Positions 15,598 through 24,196 of a stretch of DNA of 64,000 nt are shown here, one piece after another (positions within the stretch are counted from its first letter, which is position 1; every line of letters starts with the position of its first letter). Source of the DNA: Pseudalkalibacillus sp051842935 (GTDB taxonomy: Bacteria; Bacillota; Bacilli; Bacillales; Fictibacillaceae); the NCBI RefSeq assembly GCF_051842935.1, contig NZ_JBPXRR010000001.1:2232001-2296000 (forward strand), written 5' to 3'. The position numbers and the translations under genes are program-made. The notes below the pieces were generated by a model, which worked only from the letters and a program-made list of their open reading frames with translations, had not been told where the DNA came from and searched no databases.

Positions 15598-17736
15598 ATG
15601 GTTCAGATGCCAAAAATACCGAAATTGTCGAAAATGCCTAAAGTACCAAAGATGCCGAACATGCCGCAGATGACGATCAAGAACAAAGTACGATTGATGA
15701 TGATCATGGCGATCGTCGGAGTCGTCGTCTTATTTGCGTTTACGATGTTCTATGTGTTCATGACACAAAACATGGATAAGAAGAAAACAAATCTACAGGA
15801 ACTATCAGCGGAGACGACAGCTCTTAACAGTGAGTTCTCACATATCCGAAAGCTTGAACAGGAGTATTTGCGTACAAGCCGGGAGGCTATTACTACTGAA
15901 ATCACAAATGAGCTGAGCGACCTACAGGGTCATATTACAAAGCTACAAGGCGTCAACAATGACTTTAAAAAGTCGTATACAGAAATCTCTGATCAAGTGA
16001 CGACCTATCAAGACGCATTCACCAGTACAGCCACTTTGACGGGTGACATCAACAGTATGCTCGGAATCCTGGATGAAAAATCAGGCGCGATGGTCAATGT
16101 TTTATCTTCTGCAGACCAAGGACTTTTAAACGAATTTTATAAGCTCCGCGTACTGGAAAAACAATATTTCTTAGTATCCACCACAACGGATCTGAACCGA
16201 TACAACGATCAGAAGGATAAGTTGAAAGAAGCGGTAAAATCTTCAGAGATCCCTTCTGAAAGCAAATCCGCTTTCAACTCGGCATTCCTCGCATACACGA
16301 GTGCTGTGGATACCATTCAGTCCTACCGTGATCAGATCAACAACACGGTCGTAGAATTTGAAGAAATCGGCATGAACCTTGAAATGACGATTCAAGATGT
16401 GGAAGAGAGCGTAACGAAAGAAGCTGCTGCAATTTCTAAGAATCAAGATTCTCTTTCTACCATCCTCCTATGGACACTGATCATCCTTAGTCTGATCATT
16501 CTCGGAGCAATGGTTGCTCTAGGATTATGGCTGACACGGACAATCACATCGTCCATCATGACCTTGAAAGAAGGTGCGACCATCATTGGAGAAGGTCATC
16601 TCGGACACCGTGTCGAGGTGGAACAAGATGATGAGATGGGCGAACTTGCGACAACGTTCAATATGATGGCAGAAAAGATGCAAAAAGCGATGAACGAAGT
16701 CAATCAAGCATCTGAAAAATTGACTTCTTCCTCACAGAACCTGGCCGCCATTTCAGAAGAAACGACAGCGCAGGCTGAAGAAGTGAACGAAGCGATCCAA
16801 CAGGTTTCTGAAGGTGCTCAATCTCAAGCTGATCATCTTGTGGAAAGTACAGAGCTGATTGAACGGGTAACAACTTCCGTCAACGAATCCGCTGAGCTGA
16901 GTTTCCTGATCAGTGAAGACTCTCAAGCGACCGAACAAGAAGGAAAAGAAGGTCTCCAAATCGTACACAACTTGGACAAGAGCTCAAATGAATTCTTATC
17001 CTTAGCAAACCACCTGATCCAACAGGTTCAGGAAGCGAATCAGAACTCCCAACAGATCGGATCCATCGTCGATACGATCAAAGACATCGCAAGCAGCACA
17101 GATCTTCTTGCCCTTAATGCAGCGATTGAATCGGCTCGTGCGGGTGACGCTGGTCGAGGATTTGCGGTTGTCGCGCAGGAAGTCCGTAAATTGGCAGAAC
17201 GATCCAAGTCTGAGGCCCAAAACATTTACAAGCTGATTGCGATCATGTCTGAACAGATGGAACAACTGTCCAGTGAAGCGGAACAGTTTGACCATTATCG
17301 TACAGAACAACAATCTTCTGTAGAACGTACGAAGCAAGCCTTTACGAAAATCGTGGATAATGTGACAGGAATCAACGGACGTATCCAACAAGTACGTGAT
17401 GCGATTAATGATGTTCAAACCTCGAATACCGCACTATCTGAGAAGCTGCAAGAAGTAAGCGCAATTTCTCAGGAATCTGTTGCAACATCTGAGCAAGTGA
17501 GCGCTTCTAGCATCCACCAGAAAGAAGCGATCAATGAAGTGAATAACGCAGCGAACGAATTACAGCACATCGCGATGTTGCTACAAGAAGAAGTCGGTCA
17601 ATTCAACCTTGTAAGCAGTTATGTGGAAGAAGAGCTTCATAACGACGGCGAGAAAAAAGAGCATCCCCCAGAAGGGATTCAACCTGGGTACAAGGATGAA
17701 GCGGCTGTGACTATCGAAGAAGACGAACAAAAATAA
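15598..17736 (+). CDS. Methyl-accepting chemotaxis protein
   Basis: 712 residues from the ATG at 15598 (AGGGGGAG upstream). A basic Met-Pro-Lys-rich N-terminal tail of 30 residues precedes TM1 (about 32-55). A roughly 230-residue helical extracellular sensor domain follows, then TM2 (about 284-311), a HAMP domain, and a long methylation/signalling coiled coil. The hairpin tip KDIASSTDLLALNAAIESAR and GRGFAVVAQEVRKLAERS are diagnostic. It should signal through CheW/CheA to the flagellar motor. Ligand unknown. The repeated KMPK/PNMPQM tail is unusual. Confidence 0.95.
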   Translation: MVQMPKIPKLSKMPKVPKMPNMPQMTIKNKVRLMMIMAIVGVVVLFAFTMFYVFMTQNMDKKKTNLQELSAETTALNSEFSHIRKLEQEYLRTSREAITTEITNELSDLQGHITKLQGVNNDFKKSYTEISDQVTTYQDAFTSTATLTGDINSMLGILDEKSGAMVNVLSSADQGLLNEFYKLRVLEKQYFLVSTTTDLNRYNDQKDKLKEAVKSSEIPSESKSAFNSAFLAYTSAVDTIQSYRDQINNTVVEFEEIGMNLEMTIQDVEESVTKEAAAISKNQDSLSTILLWTLIILSLIILGAMVALGLWLTRTITSSIMTLKEGATIIGEGHLGHRVEVEQDDEMGELATTFNMMAEKMQKAMNEVNQASEKLTSSSQNLAAISEETTAQAEEVNEAIQQVSEGAQSQADHLVESTELIERVTTSVNESAELSFLISEDSQATEQEGKEGLQIVHNLDKSSNEFLSLANHLIQQVQEANQNSQQIGSIVDTIKDIASSTDLLALNAAIESARAGDAGRGFAVVAQEVRKLAERSKSEAQNIYKLIAIMSEQMEQLSSEAEQFDHYRTEQQSSVERTKQAFTKIVDNVTGINGRIQQVRDAINDVQTSNTALSEKLQEVSAISQESVATSEQVSASSIHQKEAINEVNNAANELQHIAMLLQEEVGQFNLVSSYVEEELHNDGEKKEHPPEGIQPGYKDEAAVTIEEDEQK

Positions 17737-17741
17737 ATGAG

Positions 17742-17769
17742 AAGGACGCCCATTGCGGGCGTCCTTTTT
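17742..17769. terminator. Bidirectional terminator between the chemoreceptor and mltG
   Basis: AAGGACGCCC/GGGCGTCCTT, 10-bp stem with a 5-base loop and T5 on the plus strand; an A run on the left gives T on the minus strand. Confidence 0.88.
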
Positions 17770-17779
17770 CGTGTGCATG

Positions 17780-18781
17780 TTACCAATTCCCTTTATGATC
17801 CGTATGTTTCTGATGTTCCTTGAATGTTTTAGAGAAATGATGCTCACCCGAGCCATCTCCTTTTACAACGAAAAAGTAATAATCATGGTTGTCCGCATTT
17901 TTACTCGCTATCAGCGATTGTTTTCCAGGGTTACTGATTGGTCCTGGTGGCAATCCTTCATTCACATAAGTGTTATAAGGACTTTCCACTTCCAAATCCT
18001 TATACAGCAGGCGCTCTTTCGGTTTATCCAACACATATTGTACTGTGGCACAGGACTGCAAGCGCCAATCGTCTTCCATCCGATTGTGGAAGACCCCTGC
18101 GATCAACTCTCTTTCTTTGTCGACGACTGCTTCTTTTTCAACGATAGATGCGAGCGTGACCCATTCATGCAAGGAGAAGTCTTTCCGGGTACCGATTTCC
18201 TTTTGGACCTCGTCAAATCTCGAAATCATCCGTTCGATGATAGCTTCTGATGATGTTTGTTTCTGGAATGAGTATGTATCTGGGAACAAGTAGCCTTCCA
18301 GACGGTAAGTAACACCTTTTTTTGCTTTGATTTCCTTCAGGAGAGGATGCTGAACCCCTTTCCCCGTTTTAGCAATGTCCAGAAAAGCTTTCCGATCGAT
18401 GAGCCCCACCTTCTCTAGGCGTGACGCAATCTGTTCTACAGAGAATCCTTCTGGAATGGTGACAGTAATCCCCTCCTCTAAAGGCGAAGTGATCAGCTCC
18501 TTGTATATGGAGGCAATCGACTGAGAACTGGATATGTTATGCGTCCCTTTTTTCACCTGGCCGTCCAGCCCTTGAACTTTACCGTACAGGACGAAGAACA
18601 TCTTGTTTTTTATGAGTTTCTCTTTATGAAGGTTGTCTGCCACTTCATCAAGTGATTGGCCAGCTCTTACAGTGATACTCTCTTCTGTATCATCAAAATA
18701 AGGCATGGATTCATATACGACCCATACCGAAATGACCAATACAATCAATAATGATATCTGTAAAATGATTCTTTTATTCAT
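17780..18781 (-). CDS. mltG: Endolytic murein transglycosylase
   Basis: 333 residues: an N-terminal membrane anchor (ILQISLLIVLVISVWVVY), a LysM-like region, and the YceG domain with VTIPEGFSVEQIASRL, YRLEGYLFPDTYSF, LASIVEKEA (catalytic Glu) and NTYVNEGLPPGPISNPG. MltG cuts nascent glycan strands outside the membrane. B. subtilis has its copy (yrrL) in another part of the chromosome, so this is either a relocated gene or an extra one; only the full genome can tell. AGGTGAGG precedes the ATG. Confidence 0.93.
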   Translation of the reverse strand: MNKRIILQISLLIVLVISVWVVYESMPYFDDTEESITVRAGQSLDEVADNLHKEKLIKNKMFFVLYGKVQGLDGQVKKGTHNISSSQSIASIYKELITSPLEEGITVTIPEGFSVEQIASRLEKVGLIDRKAFLDIAKTGKGVQHPLLKEIKAKKGVTYRLEGYLFPDTYSFQKQTSSEAIIERMISRFDEVQKEIGTRKDFSLHEWVTLASIVEKEAVVDKERELIAGVFHNRMEDDWRLQSCATVQYVLDKPKERLLYKDLEVESPYNTYVNEGLPPGPISNPGKQSLIASKNADNHDYYFFVVKGDGSGEHHFSKTFKEHQKHTDHKGNW

Positions 18782-18858
18782 GTGACCTCACCTGTCTTTC
18801 TATTCTCAGCCATCAGGATGCCCTTTTCTACTGACTATCATTCAAGCATAATCTGGCA

Positions 18859-18873
18859 AGTTTTCAGAAATTT
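18859..18873. promoter_or_regulatory. CodY-box-like sequence
   Basis: AGTTTTCAGAAATTT matches the CodY motif AATTTTCWGAAAATT at 13 of 15 positions. It lies between divergent mltG and ytoQ. In AT-rich intergenic DNA such matches arise by chance, so this is tentative. Confidence 0.3.
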
Positions 18874-18914
18874 CATGTTACGATAGAGTGAGATTATGAA
18901 TAAGGAGTGAGACC

Positions 18915-19361
18915 ATGCAATTAACAGTTTATCTAGCAGGGCAGATCCATGACGATTGGCGGAATGAGTTGATCCAGAAAGCAGAACAGATGAATCTCCC
19001 TTTGCAGTTCGTCAGTCCGATGACCAATCATAGCCGTTCAGATGCGATTGGTGAAGAGATCCTTGGTGAGCAACCGACGAAAATCGTAAAAGATGACAAA
19101 GCATCCGATTTCAATAATTTACGGACGGAGATCCTAATGGCAAAATCGGATGTCGTGCTCGCCTTTTTCGGTGACAGTTATAAACAATGGAACACAGCGA
19201 TGGATGCGTCGACGGCGCTTGCCCATAACAAGCCACTCATTCTAGTGAGAGATGAATCGCTTCATCATGCTTTGAAAGAACTCTCCAATAAAGCGACTGC
19301 AACTGTGGAAAATTTCGATCAAGCATTGAAAGCACTCTCCTACGTTTTTGAAACGGAATAA
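18915..19361 (+). CDS. ytoQ: YtoQ family protein
   Basis: 148 residues, a single compact domain starting LTVYLAGQIHDDWR with TEILMAKSDVVLAFFGDSYKQWNTAMDA, typical of YtoQ. The fold resembles nucleoside deoxyribosyltransferase-like proteins (LAGQ near the N-terminus), but no activity is established to my knowledge. AAGGAGTGAG lies 6 bases before the ATG. It is followed by its own terminator. Confidence 0.9.
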   Translation: MQLTVYLAGQIHDDWRNELIQKAEQMNLPLQFVSPMTNHSRSDAIGEEILGEQPTKIVKDDKASDFNNLRTEILMAKSDVVLAFFGDSYKQWNTAMDASTALAHNKPLILVRDESLHHALKELSNKATATVENFDQALKALSYVFETE

Positions 19362-19375
19362 GTACTTTAGAAACT

Positions 19376-19409
19376 ACCAGTCTGAATCCTAATCAGACTG
19401 GTTTTTTTA
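19376..19409 (+). terminator. ytoQ terminator
   Basis: ACCAGTCTGA/TCAGACTGGT, perfect 10-bp stem, 7-base loop, then T7. Confidence 0.92.
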
Positions 19410-19454
19410 TTCCTATATCGGGACTTTTGTTTTATTTTGTCGATTGTTAATAGT

Positions 19455-19481
19455 CAAATAGTCACCCTTCTTTGCCGATAT
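19455..19481 (+). promoter_or_regulatory. Sigma-D promoter of the Gly/Ser/Thr-rich protein gene
   Basis: CAAA (19455-19458), 15 bases, GCCGATAT (19474-19481). The -10 is a perfect sigma-D match and the spacing is canonical; the -35 matches 3 of 4. It ends 31 bp before the start codon. Confidence 0.7.
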
Positions 19482-19512
19482 ATAAAGTGACGAAAGGGGG
19501 TGACGATTGACG

Positions 19513-20352
19513 ATGCAAGTGAATCATTCATCTAATACGTACTATCAATCCAATAACAACACGTATAACTACAGCAATGATTACACGAAAAATGAATCGA
19601 AACAGACGAATGGATATGAATCCAGGAATGACGATCACCTGAAGGGTCGTTATGAATCGGATGACCAGAAGGTGTCGAAGCAATCGTTCACGGATATGAA
19701 AAATGTGTTGAACGCTTATTATTCCTACAGGAACGGTGGCAATGCCAATTTCGAGGACTTGAAAACCAATCTTCAAAACCTGGCGAGTAAGTTGGTCAGC
19801 TATCGTGTAGACAAGTTCCAACAGTCCTGGGAGTCGAAGCTACATGCTTTCCGTATGGATATCAGTAAAGAGGCTTATGATCGATTCAATGCCGCACATG
19901 CGGGTGAAACTGCTGTTCAAGCGGTTCCAACTGATCTTTCAGTGGGATCATCCGATTCAACATCTTCAACAACTGAGGAACAGGACACAGCCTCTTCGAA
20001 CACAACGGAAGATACTAGTACTAATGGTGGAGATCAAACTGATGAATCTTCAGCAGGTGATACAACGACAGAAGATCAAACCTCTACTGGTGGAACATCT
20101 GGTGGTGAGAGTGGCAGTGGCGGAGATACGACTGGAGATGGATCTTCAGAATCTGGAAACGGTGGAACTACAAACGGTGAAACTGGTGAAGGTGACACAA
20201 CTGGTGGCACTGAAGAAGGTTCCGGCGGTTCCACTGGTGGATCTGAATCAGGAGCTGGGGACAACGGTGACTCAGGTTCAAACGATAACAACGGTTCAGG
20301 TTCAGGATCTGGAGACGGTGGAATCATTGGTGGCTTATTAGGACGTAAGTAA
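19513..20352 (+). CDS. Low-complexity Gly/Ser/Thr-rich protein, probably in the motility regulon
   Basis: 279 residues; I know no named family. Residues 1-60 are Asn/Tyr/Ser/Asp-rich. About 60-130 is a well-composed helical domain (SFTDMKNVLNAYYSYRNGG and ASKLVSYRVDKFQQSWESKL). The rest is acidic Gly-Ser-Thr-Glu repeats ending in a hydrophobic GGIIGGLLGRK tail. There is no signal peptide or membrane helix. ATG at 19513 is preferred to TTG at 19507 because AAAGGGGG is then about 10 bases away. The perfect sigma-D -10 upstream suggests a flagellar or motility-linked product; export by the flagellar apparatus is only a speculation. Confidence 0.8.
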   Translation: MQVNHSSNTYYQSNNNTYNYSNDYTKNESKQTNGYESRNDDHLKGRYESDDQKVSKQSFTDMKNVLNAYYSYRNGGNANFEDLKTNLQNLASKLVSYRVDKFQQSWESKLHAFRMDISKEAYDRFNAAHAGETAVQAVPTDLSVGSSDSTSSTTEEQDTASSNTTEDTSTNGGDQTDESSAGDTTTEDQTSTGGTSGGESGSGGDTTGDGSSESGNGGTTNGETGEGDTTGGTEEGSGGSTGGSESGAGDNGDSGSNDNNGSGSGSGDGGIIGGLLGRK

Positions 20353-20354
20353 GA

Positions 20355-20403
20355 AAAAGAGTCAATCTCCAATCCTACTCATAGGATCGAGGATGACTCT
20401 TTT
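20355..20403. terminator. Terminator between convergent genes
   Basis: AAAAGAGTCA/TGACTCTTTT outer stem with partial inner pairing (AATCCTA/AGGAT). It can serve both converging genes. Confidence 0.75.
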
Positions 20404-20406
20404 CCA

Positions 20407-20913
20407 TTATTGTCGATTAAATTCATACTGTCCGATTAAGAGATTAACGATGTGTGCGAACATATCGCTACGTGTAATTCGTCCAGTCGTGAAAATACCT
20501 ACCGCTCCCTCTTTCTTACGGACATCCTTTTGATCGGTGTAAGTAGCCATCACGTCTCCCAGTTCAGAACCGGCACGGACTTGCGAACTGATTTCTTCTG
20601 GTAACACGATCTTGGCACCACTTGCAAAATAGGTCTTTTCCTCTTTAGTCACGAGCGCTCCCCAGTTACATAAGAATAGACCTTCTTCCGTATCCTCTAC
20701 GCCACCTTCTAGCCCAATTCCGAGGTCATAACCAAGTGCCAAACAAGCTTTCGCACGGTTGAATGCTCCTTTCCTCGTCTCGGAATCCGTGAATGGTTGG
20801 GCCGAAACGTCAGAAGGTACATCCACCCCTTCGACTTCCCATCCGAGAGACTGGACAACTTCACAGACTGCATTGACCTTTGCTGGATTTTTGGATCCGA
20901 CTGCTATCTTCAT
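20407..20913 (-). CDS. DUF84 inosine/xanthosine triphosphatase-like protein
   Basis: 168 residues from MKIAVGSKNPAKVNAV; GAGGGAGTG lies just upstream, so longer versions are rejected. SKNPAKVNAV, SDSETRKGAFNRA-like (FTDSETRKGAFNRAK) and DLGIGLEGGVE match the DUF84/YjjX family, which hydrolyses non-canonical purine triphosphates (ITP, XTP) and so cleans the nucleotide pool. It lies 62 bp after ytoP with a T-tailed hairpin between them. Confidence 0.85.
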   Translation of the reverse strand: MKIAVGSKNPAKVNAVCEVVQSLGWEVEGVDVPSDVSAQPFTDSETRKGAFNRAKACLALGYDLGIGLEGGVEDTEEGLFLCNWGALVTKEEKTYFASGAKIVLPEEISSQVRAGSELGDVMATYTDQKDVRKKEGAVGIFTTGRITRSDMFAHIVNLLIGQYEFNRQ

Positions 20914-20935
20914 TCTCAACACTCCCTCGTATGTA

Positions 20936-20966
20936 AAAAGTGCCAGGCAACTAAGTGCCTGACACC
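20936..20966 (-). terminator. ytoP terminator of the GTGCCAGG type
   Basis: Minus strand GTGTCAGGCA/TGCCTGGCAC (one mismatch) followed by TTTTTAC. The same GTGCCAGG core appears at 47938-47996. Confidence 0.7.
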
Positions 20967-20974
20967 TCTGTCCA

Positions 20975-22045
20975 TCAATCGTAGATGATTTGATCCACTG
21001 TGGATCGGTCAGCCTGTTTGACAAGCTTAATCAGTAATTCTTTCGCTGCTGCATAATCATCGATGTGAATCATGGATGCAGATGTGTGGATGTAACGGGA
21101 GCAGATCCCGACCACTGCGGAAGGAACGCCTTCATTCGCCACGTGGACGCTTCCTGCATCCGTTCCACCTTTGGAAATGAAATATTGGTAAGGAATATCG
21201 TTGGATTCAGCAGTGTCCAGGATATAGTCCCGTATTCCTTTATGCGTAATCATCGTGCGGTCGAGGATTCGAAGCAATGCCCCTTTTCCTAGTTGACCGA
21301 ATGCATCTTTATCTCCGTTCGAATCATTGGCAGGACTTGCATCCAATGCGAAGAACAAGTCAGGCTGAATCATGTTCGCAGCCGTTTTAGCTCCCCTTAA
21401 GCCTGCTTCTTCTTGGACCGTCGCACCTGAGAACAATGTGTTCGGAAGCTCTGTACCTTGGAGTTCCTTCATCAGCTCAATGGCAAGTCCGACGCCGTAT
21501 CGGTTATCCCAAGCCTTTGCAAGGATTTTCTTGCTGTTTGCCATTGGTGTGAAAGGACAGATTGGTACAATCGGCTGACCTGGTCGGATTCCGATTGCTT
21601 TTGCATCTTCACGATCATCCGCACCGATATCGATGTACATGTGCTTCATAGGCATTGGTTTAGAGCGTTGAGATTCTTCCAACAAGTGAGGCGGTGTAGA
21701 ACCGATGACACCGATGACAGGTCCGTTATCTGTCATGACCTGCACACGTTGCGCAAGCAATACCTGACTCCACCATCCACCTAACGTTTCAAACTTCAGC
21801 ATTCCGTTACGTGTGATTTGGGAGACCATGAAACCGACTTCGTCCATGTGCCCGGCTACCATGATTTTCGGATCGTTCTCTTTTCCTTTTTTCACGCCGA
21901 AAATACTGCCGAGCTTGTCCTGTATGATTTCATCTGACACTGGCTCGAGCTCACTGCGCATAAACTTACGAACGTCATGCTCGAATCCAGGTGCCCCTTG
22001 CAATTCTGTCAGCGTTTTAAAAAGCTGCATCGTTTCTTCGTTCAT
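20975..22045 (-). CDS. ytoP: M42 family aminopeptidase YtoP
   Basis: 356 residues. Metal ligands and signatures of M42 peptidases are visible: MVAGHMDEVGFMVSQI, WDNRYGVGLAIELM, TVQEEAGLRGAKTA and KGGTDAGSVHVANEGVPSAVV. These dinuclear-metal enzymes form tetrahedral dodecamers and trim peptides in the cytosol (glutamyl or deblocking aminopeptidases). I choose the second ATG of an ATGATG pair at 22045; AAGGGTGA lies 6 bases before it. The 3' end is marked by a GTGCCAGG-type hairpin. Confidence 0.92.
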   Translation of the reverse strand: MNEETMQLFKTLTELQGAPGFEHDVRKFMRSELEPVSDEIIQDKLGSIFGVKKGKENDPKIMVAGHMDEVGFMVSQITRNGMLKFETLGGWWSQVLLAQRVQVMTDNGPVIGVIGSTPPHLLEESQRSKPMPMKHMYIDIGADDREDAKAIGIRPGQPIVPICPFTPMANSKKILAKAWDNRYGVGLAIELMKELQGTELPNTLFSGATVQEEAGLRGAKTAANMIQPDLFFALDASPANDSNGDKDAFGQLGKGALLRILDRTMITHKGIRDYILDTAESNDIPYQYFISKGGTDAGSVHVANEGVPSAVVGICSRYIHTSASMIHIDDYAAAKELLIKLVKQADRSTVDQIIYD

Positions 22046-22118
22046 CATTTCACCCTTCTCATTACAATAGTTTATTCTCCACAACTATTGTAACGTAACT
22101 TCAGGAGAGTCGCTAGAA

Positions 22119-22796
22119 TCAGCGTCTTTTTGCATAAGGGATCGGGTCTTTCGCTCCAGCCTCTTCAAAACCTTTCAAGCGAAGAAGACAGCTATCACAT
22201 TCACCGCAAGCGACTTCTTCTCCAAGGTAACAAGAAGTTGTAAGCTCATACGGTACATCAAGTCGGAGTCCTTCTTCAATCGTTTCTTTCTTCGTCATAT
22301 GGATGAGTGGTGCTTCAATATTCAAATGTCCACCAGTAGCCCCTGCTTTCGTCGCAAGGTTCACTGTTTGATTCATGCTTTCAATGAACTCCGGTCTGCA
22401 ATCCGGATAACCGCTGAAATCGACTGCAGATACCCCGATGAAAATCGCTTCTGCACCGATGACCTCCGCATAAGCACTCGCTAGAGAAAGAAAAATCATG
22501 TTTCGAGCAGGTACGTAAGTTGCAGGGATTTCTTCATCCACTCCGCCCTGGCGGACCTCGATCGATTCATCTGTCAAGGCACTGCCACCGATTTGTTGAA
22601 GGAAGCTGACGTCAACGATCCGGTGTTCTGGAGCGTCAAAATGCTTTGCAACTTTTTCTGCTTGCTCTACTTCACGGTTATGTCTTTGTCCGTAATGGAA
22701 AGTGATCGGATAGAGAGAATAGCCTTGTTCTTTAGCCATTCCCATGCAAGTTGTACTATCCAGACCACCGCTTAAAACGACAACTGCTTTTTTCAT
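22119..22796 (-). CDS. queC: 7-cyano-7-deazaguanine synthase
   Basis: 225 residues. PP-loop VVLSGGLDSTTCMG at the N-terminus binds ATP; the C-terminal CYLGEEVACGECDSCLLR holds the four zinc cysteines. QueC converts 7-carboxy-7-deazaguanine to preQ0 with ammonia and ATP. Third gene of queD-queE-queC, 6 bp after queE. Confidence 0.96.
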   Translation of the reverse strand: MKKAVVVLSGGLDSTTCMGMAKEQGYSLYPITFHYGQRHNREVEQAEKVAKHFDAPEHRIVDVSFLQQIGGSALTDESIEVRQGGVDEEIPATYVPARNMIFLSLASAYAEVIGAEAIFIGVSAVDFSGYPDCRPEFIESMNQTVNLATKAGATGGHLNIEAPLIHMTKKETIEEGLRLDVPYELTTSCYLGEEVACGECDSCLLRLKGFEEAGAKDPIPYAKRR

Positions 22797-22802
22797 TTTA
22801 GT

Positions 22803-23534
22803 CTAAACTCCCCTCTGATTCGGGTCCCAGATGACTTTATGCATCTGCAGACTCAACTTCACTTCTGGTAATGGTTCTGCCAAAATTTTAGACACCAATT
22901 TTTTCGGAGGCATCGTTTCCCAAACGGGACTGTATAAAACTTGCCCGAGCTTGTGATGCTCCTTGACGACGGACGTCGCGACGTCGAAATCTTCGTCGTC
23001 GCCGATGACGAACTTGATTTCATCCTGAGGTTTCAGAATGTTGAAATTCGAGTAAATCATCCGGTCCATTTCTCCAGAGTCCGGCAGTTTGAAATCCATG
23101 ATGAACCGTGCTTTCTCTCTGATTTGTTCATGTTCGTTCCGGAGTTCTTCAAATGGAACGAGATCAATCGCACCGTTCGTTTCGATATGGACGTCTGAAA
23201 TATGGTCGAGCTCGCACATCGCTGCTAAGAGAGCTGCAGATTTTTTCCCATGGATGAGCGGTTCTCCACCTGTAAAACAGATGCGGTGACTGGAGAAAGA
23301 ATCGATTTTCTCGATGATTTCCTGAATCGTCGCTTTGAACTCTTCCTTCGCTGGTGCATAACTGTAGTCCGTATCGCACCATGTACATCTCAAGTTGCAG
23401 TGGAAGACACGAACGAAGACGGTCGGAAAGCCTGCCATGCCACCTTCTCCTTCAACCGTTTCGAAGATTTCTACCATCGGAAGCTCCCATTGCATGTATT
23501 CTTTTTTATCCGGTAAAATCATTTGTTTATTCAT
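22803..23534 (-). CDS. queE: 7-carboxy-7-deazaguanine synthase
   Basis: 243 residues. Radical SAM cluster FHCNLRCTWCDTDYSY (Cx3Cx2C) near residues 46-61 and glycine motif RICFTGGEPLIHGKK. It rearranges 6-carboxytetrahydropterin to 7-carboxy-7-deazaguanine. Its start overlaps the end of queD by 8 bp, indicating coupled translation. Confidence 0.95.
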   Translation of the reverse strand: MNKQMILPDKKEYMQWELPMVEIFETVEGEGGMAGFPTVFVRVFHCNLRCTWCDTDYSYAPAKEEFKATIQEIIEKIDSFSSHRICFTGGEPLIHGKKSAALLAAMCELDHISDVHIETNGAIDLVPFEELRNEHEQIREKARFIMDFKLPDSGEMDRMIYSNFNILKPQDEIKFVIGDDEDFDVATSVVKEHHKLGQVLYSPVWETMPPKKLVSKILAEPLPEVKLSLQMHKVIWDPNQRGV

Positions 23535-24003
23535 TTTCCATCCACTCTCGTTTCAAGGTTGCATAACTGGTCGGCGTTTCATACAATTTCAACTCTTCAA
23601 TTCGGGTCCCGAGCTTTTTGTATTCATCCGCTTGGAGGCGTCGGTCGAGCTGTTCCCAAATCCAAACGATCATATTTTCAGCCGTCGTATTCATATTCGG
23701 TAAAACTTCGTTCAAATAACGATGATCGAGTTTGGAATCGATCTCCTCCTTGAACATGGTTTTGATGTCGCCGAAATCGACGGTAATGCCGATGTCATTG
23801 ACGTAACCGCTGATGGTAATGATCAATTTATACGTGTGCCCATGTAGGCTTTTGCATTTTCCTTCATAACAATGGAGATGATGGGCAGCATCGAAAGTGA
23901 ATTCTTTCGTCACGGCAACGCGCTTGTGGTGATATTTCAACTCGTGTCTTTGGATGTCTTCGTCGATCCGTTCGACCTTCTTCGGTATTTGAAAGTCCAT
24001 CAT
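23527..24003 (-). CDS. queD: 6-carboxy-5,6,7,8-tetrahydropterin synthase
   Basis: 158 residues, PTPS/QueD fold. Zinc histidines appear in FDAAHHLHCYEGKCKSLHGHTY (HH then HGH), with the catalytic cysteine in YEGKC. It turns dihydroneopterin triphosphate into 6-carboxytetrahydropterin, the entry to the queuosine and preQ0 pathway. It leads the queDEC operon behind a preQ1-I riboswitch. AGGAGGGC lies upstream of the ATG. Confidence 0.94.
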   Translation of the reverse strand: MMDFQIPKKVERIDEDIQRHELKYHHKRVAVTKEFTFDAAHHLHCYEGKCKSLHGHTYKLIITISGYVNDIGITVDFGDIKTMFKEEIDSKLDHRYLNEVLPNMNTTAENMIVWIWEQLDRRLQADEYKKLGTRIEELKLYETPTSYATLKREWMENE

Positions 24004-24036
24004 ACGTGCCCTCCTTTAATTTTTAGGTTCATAACA

Positions 24037-24153
24037 AATGCTCCCCCTTGATCTTGATGAGAAATAAAATCTTACAAGCAAGCTTGACGATTGACATTTT
24101 CTCATCAAGATCTTGCTCGCTATCCTCGCAAAAGTCTTTTTAAGGGGAGCATT
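24037..24153 (-). promoter_or_regulatory. 117-nt nested inverted repeat in the queD leader
   Basis: Outer arms AATGCTCCCCCTT (24037-24049) and AAGGGGAGCATT (24142-24153); inner perfect 15-bp arms GATCTTGATGAGAAA (24050-24064) and TTTCTCATCAAGATC (24098-24112). The long side bulge contains GCGAG twice. In the RNA it lies after the riboswitch terminator and 33 nt before the queD start. It may be a translation-control structure or a miniature mobile element. Confidence 0.7.
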
Positions 24154-24196
24154 GAAGATTTTGCAAGGTGTATTCATTTAATACCATTCTCTTTTA

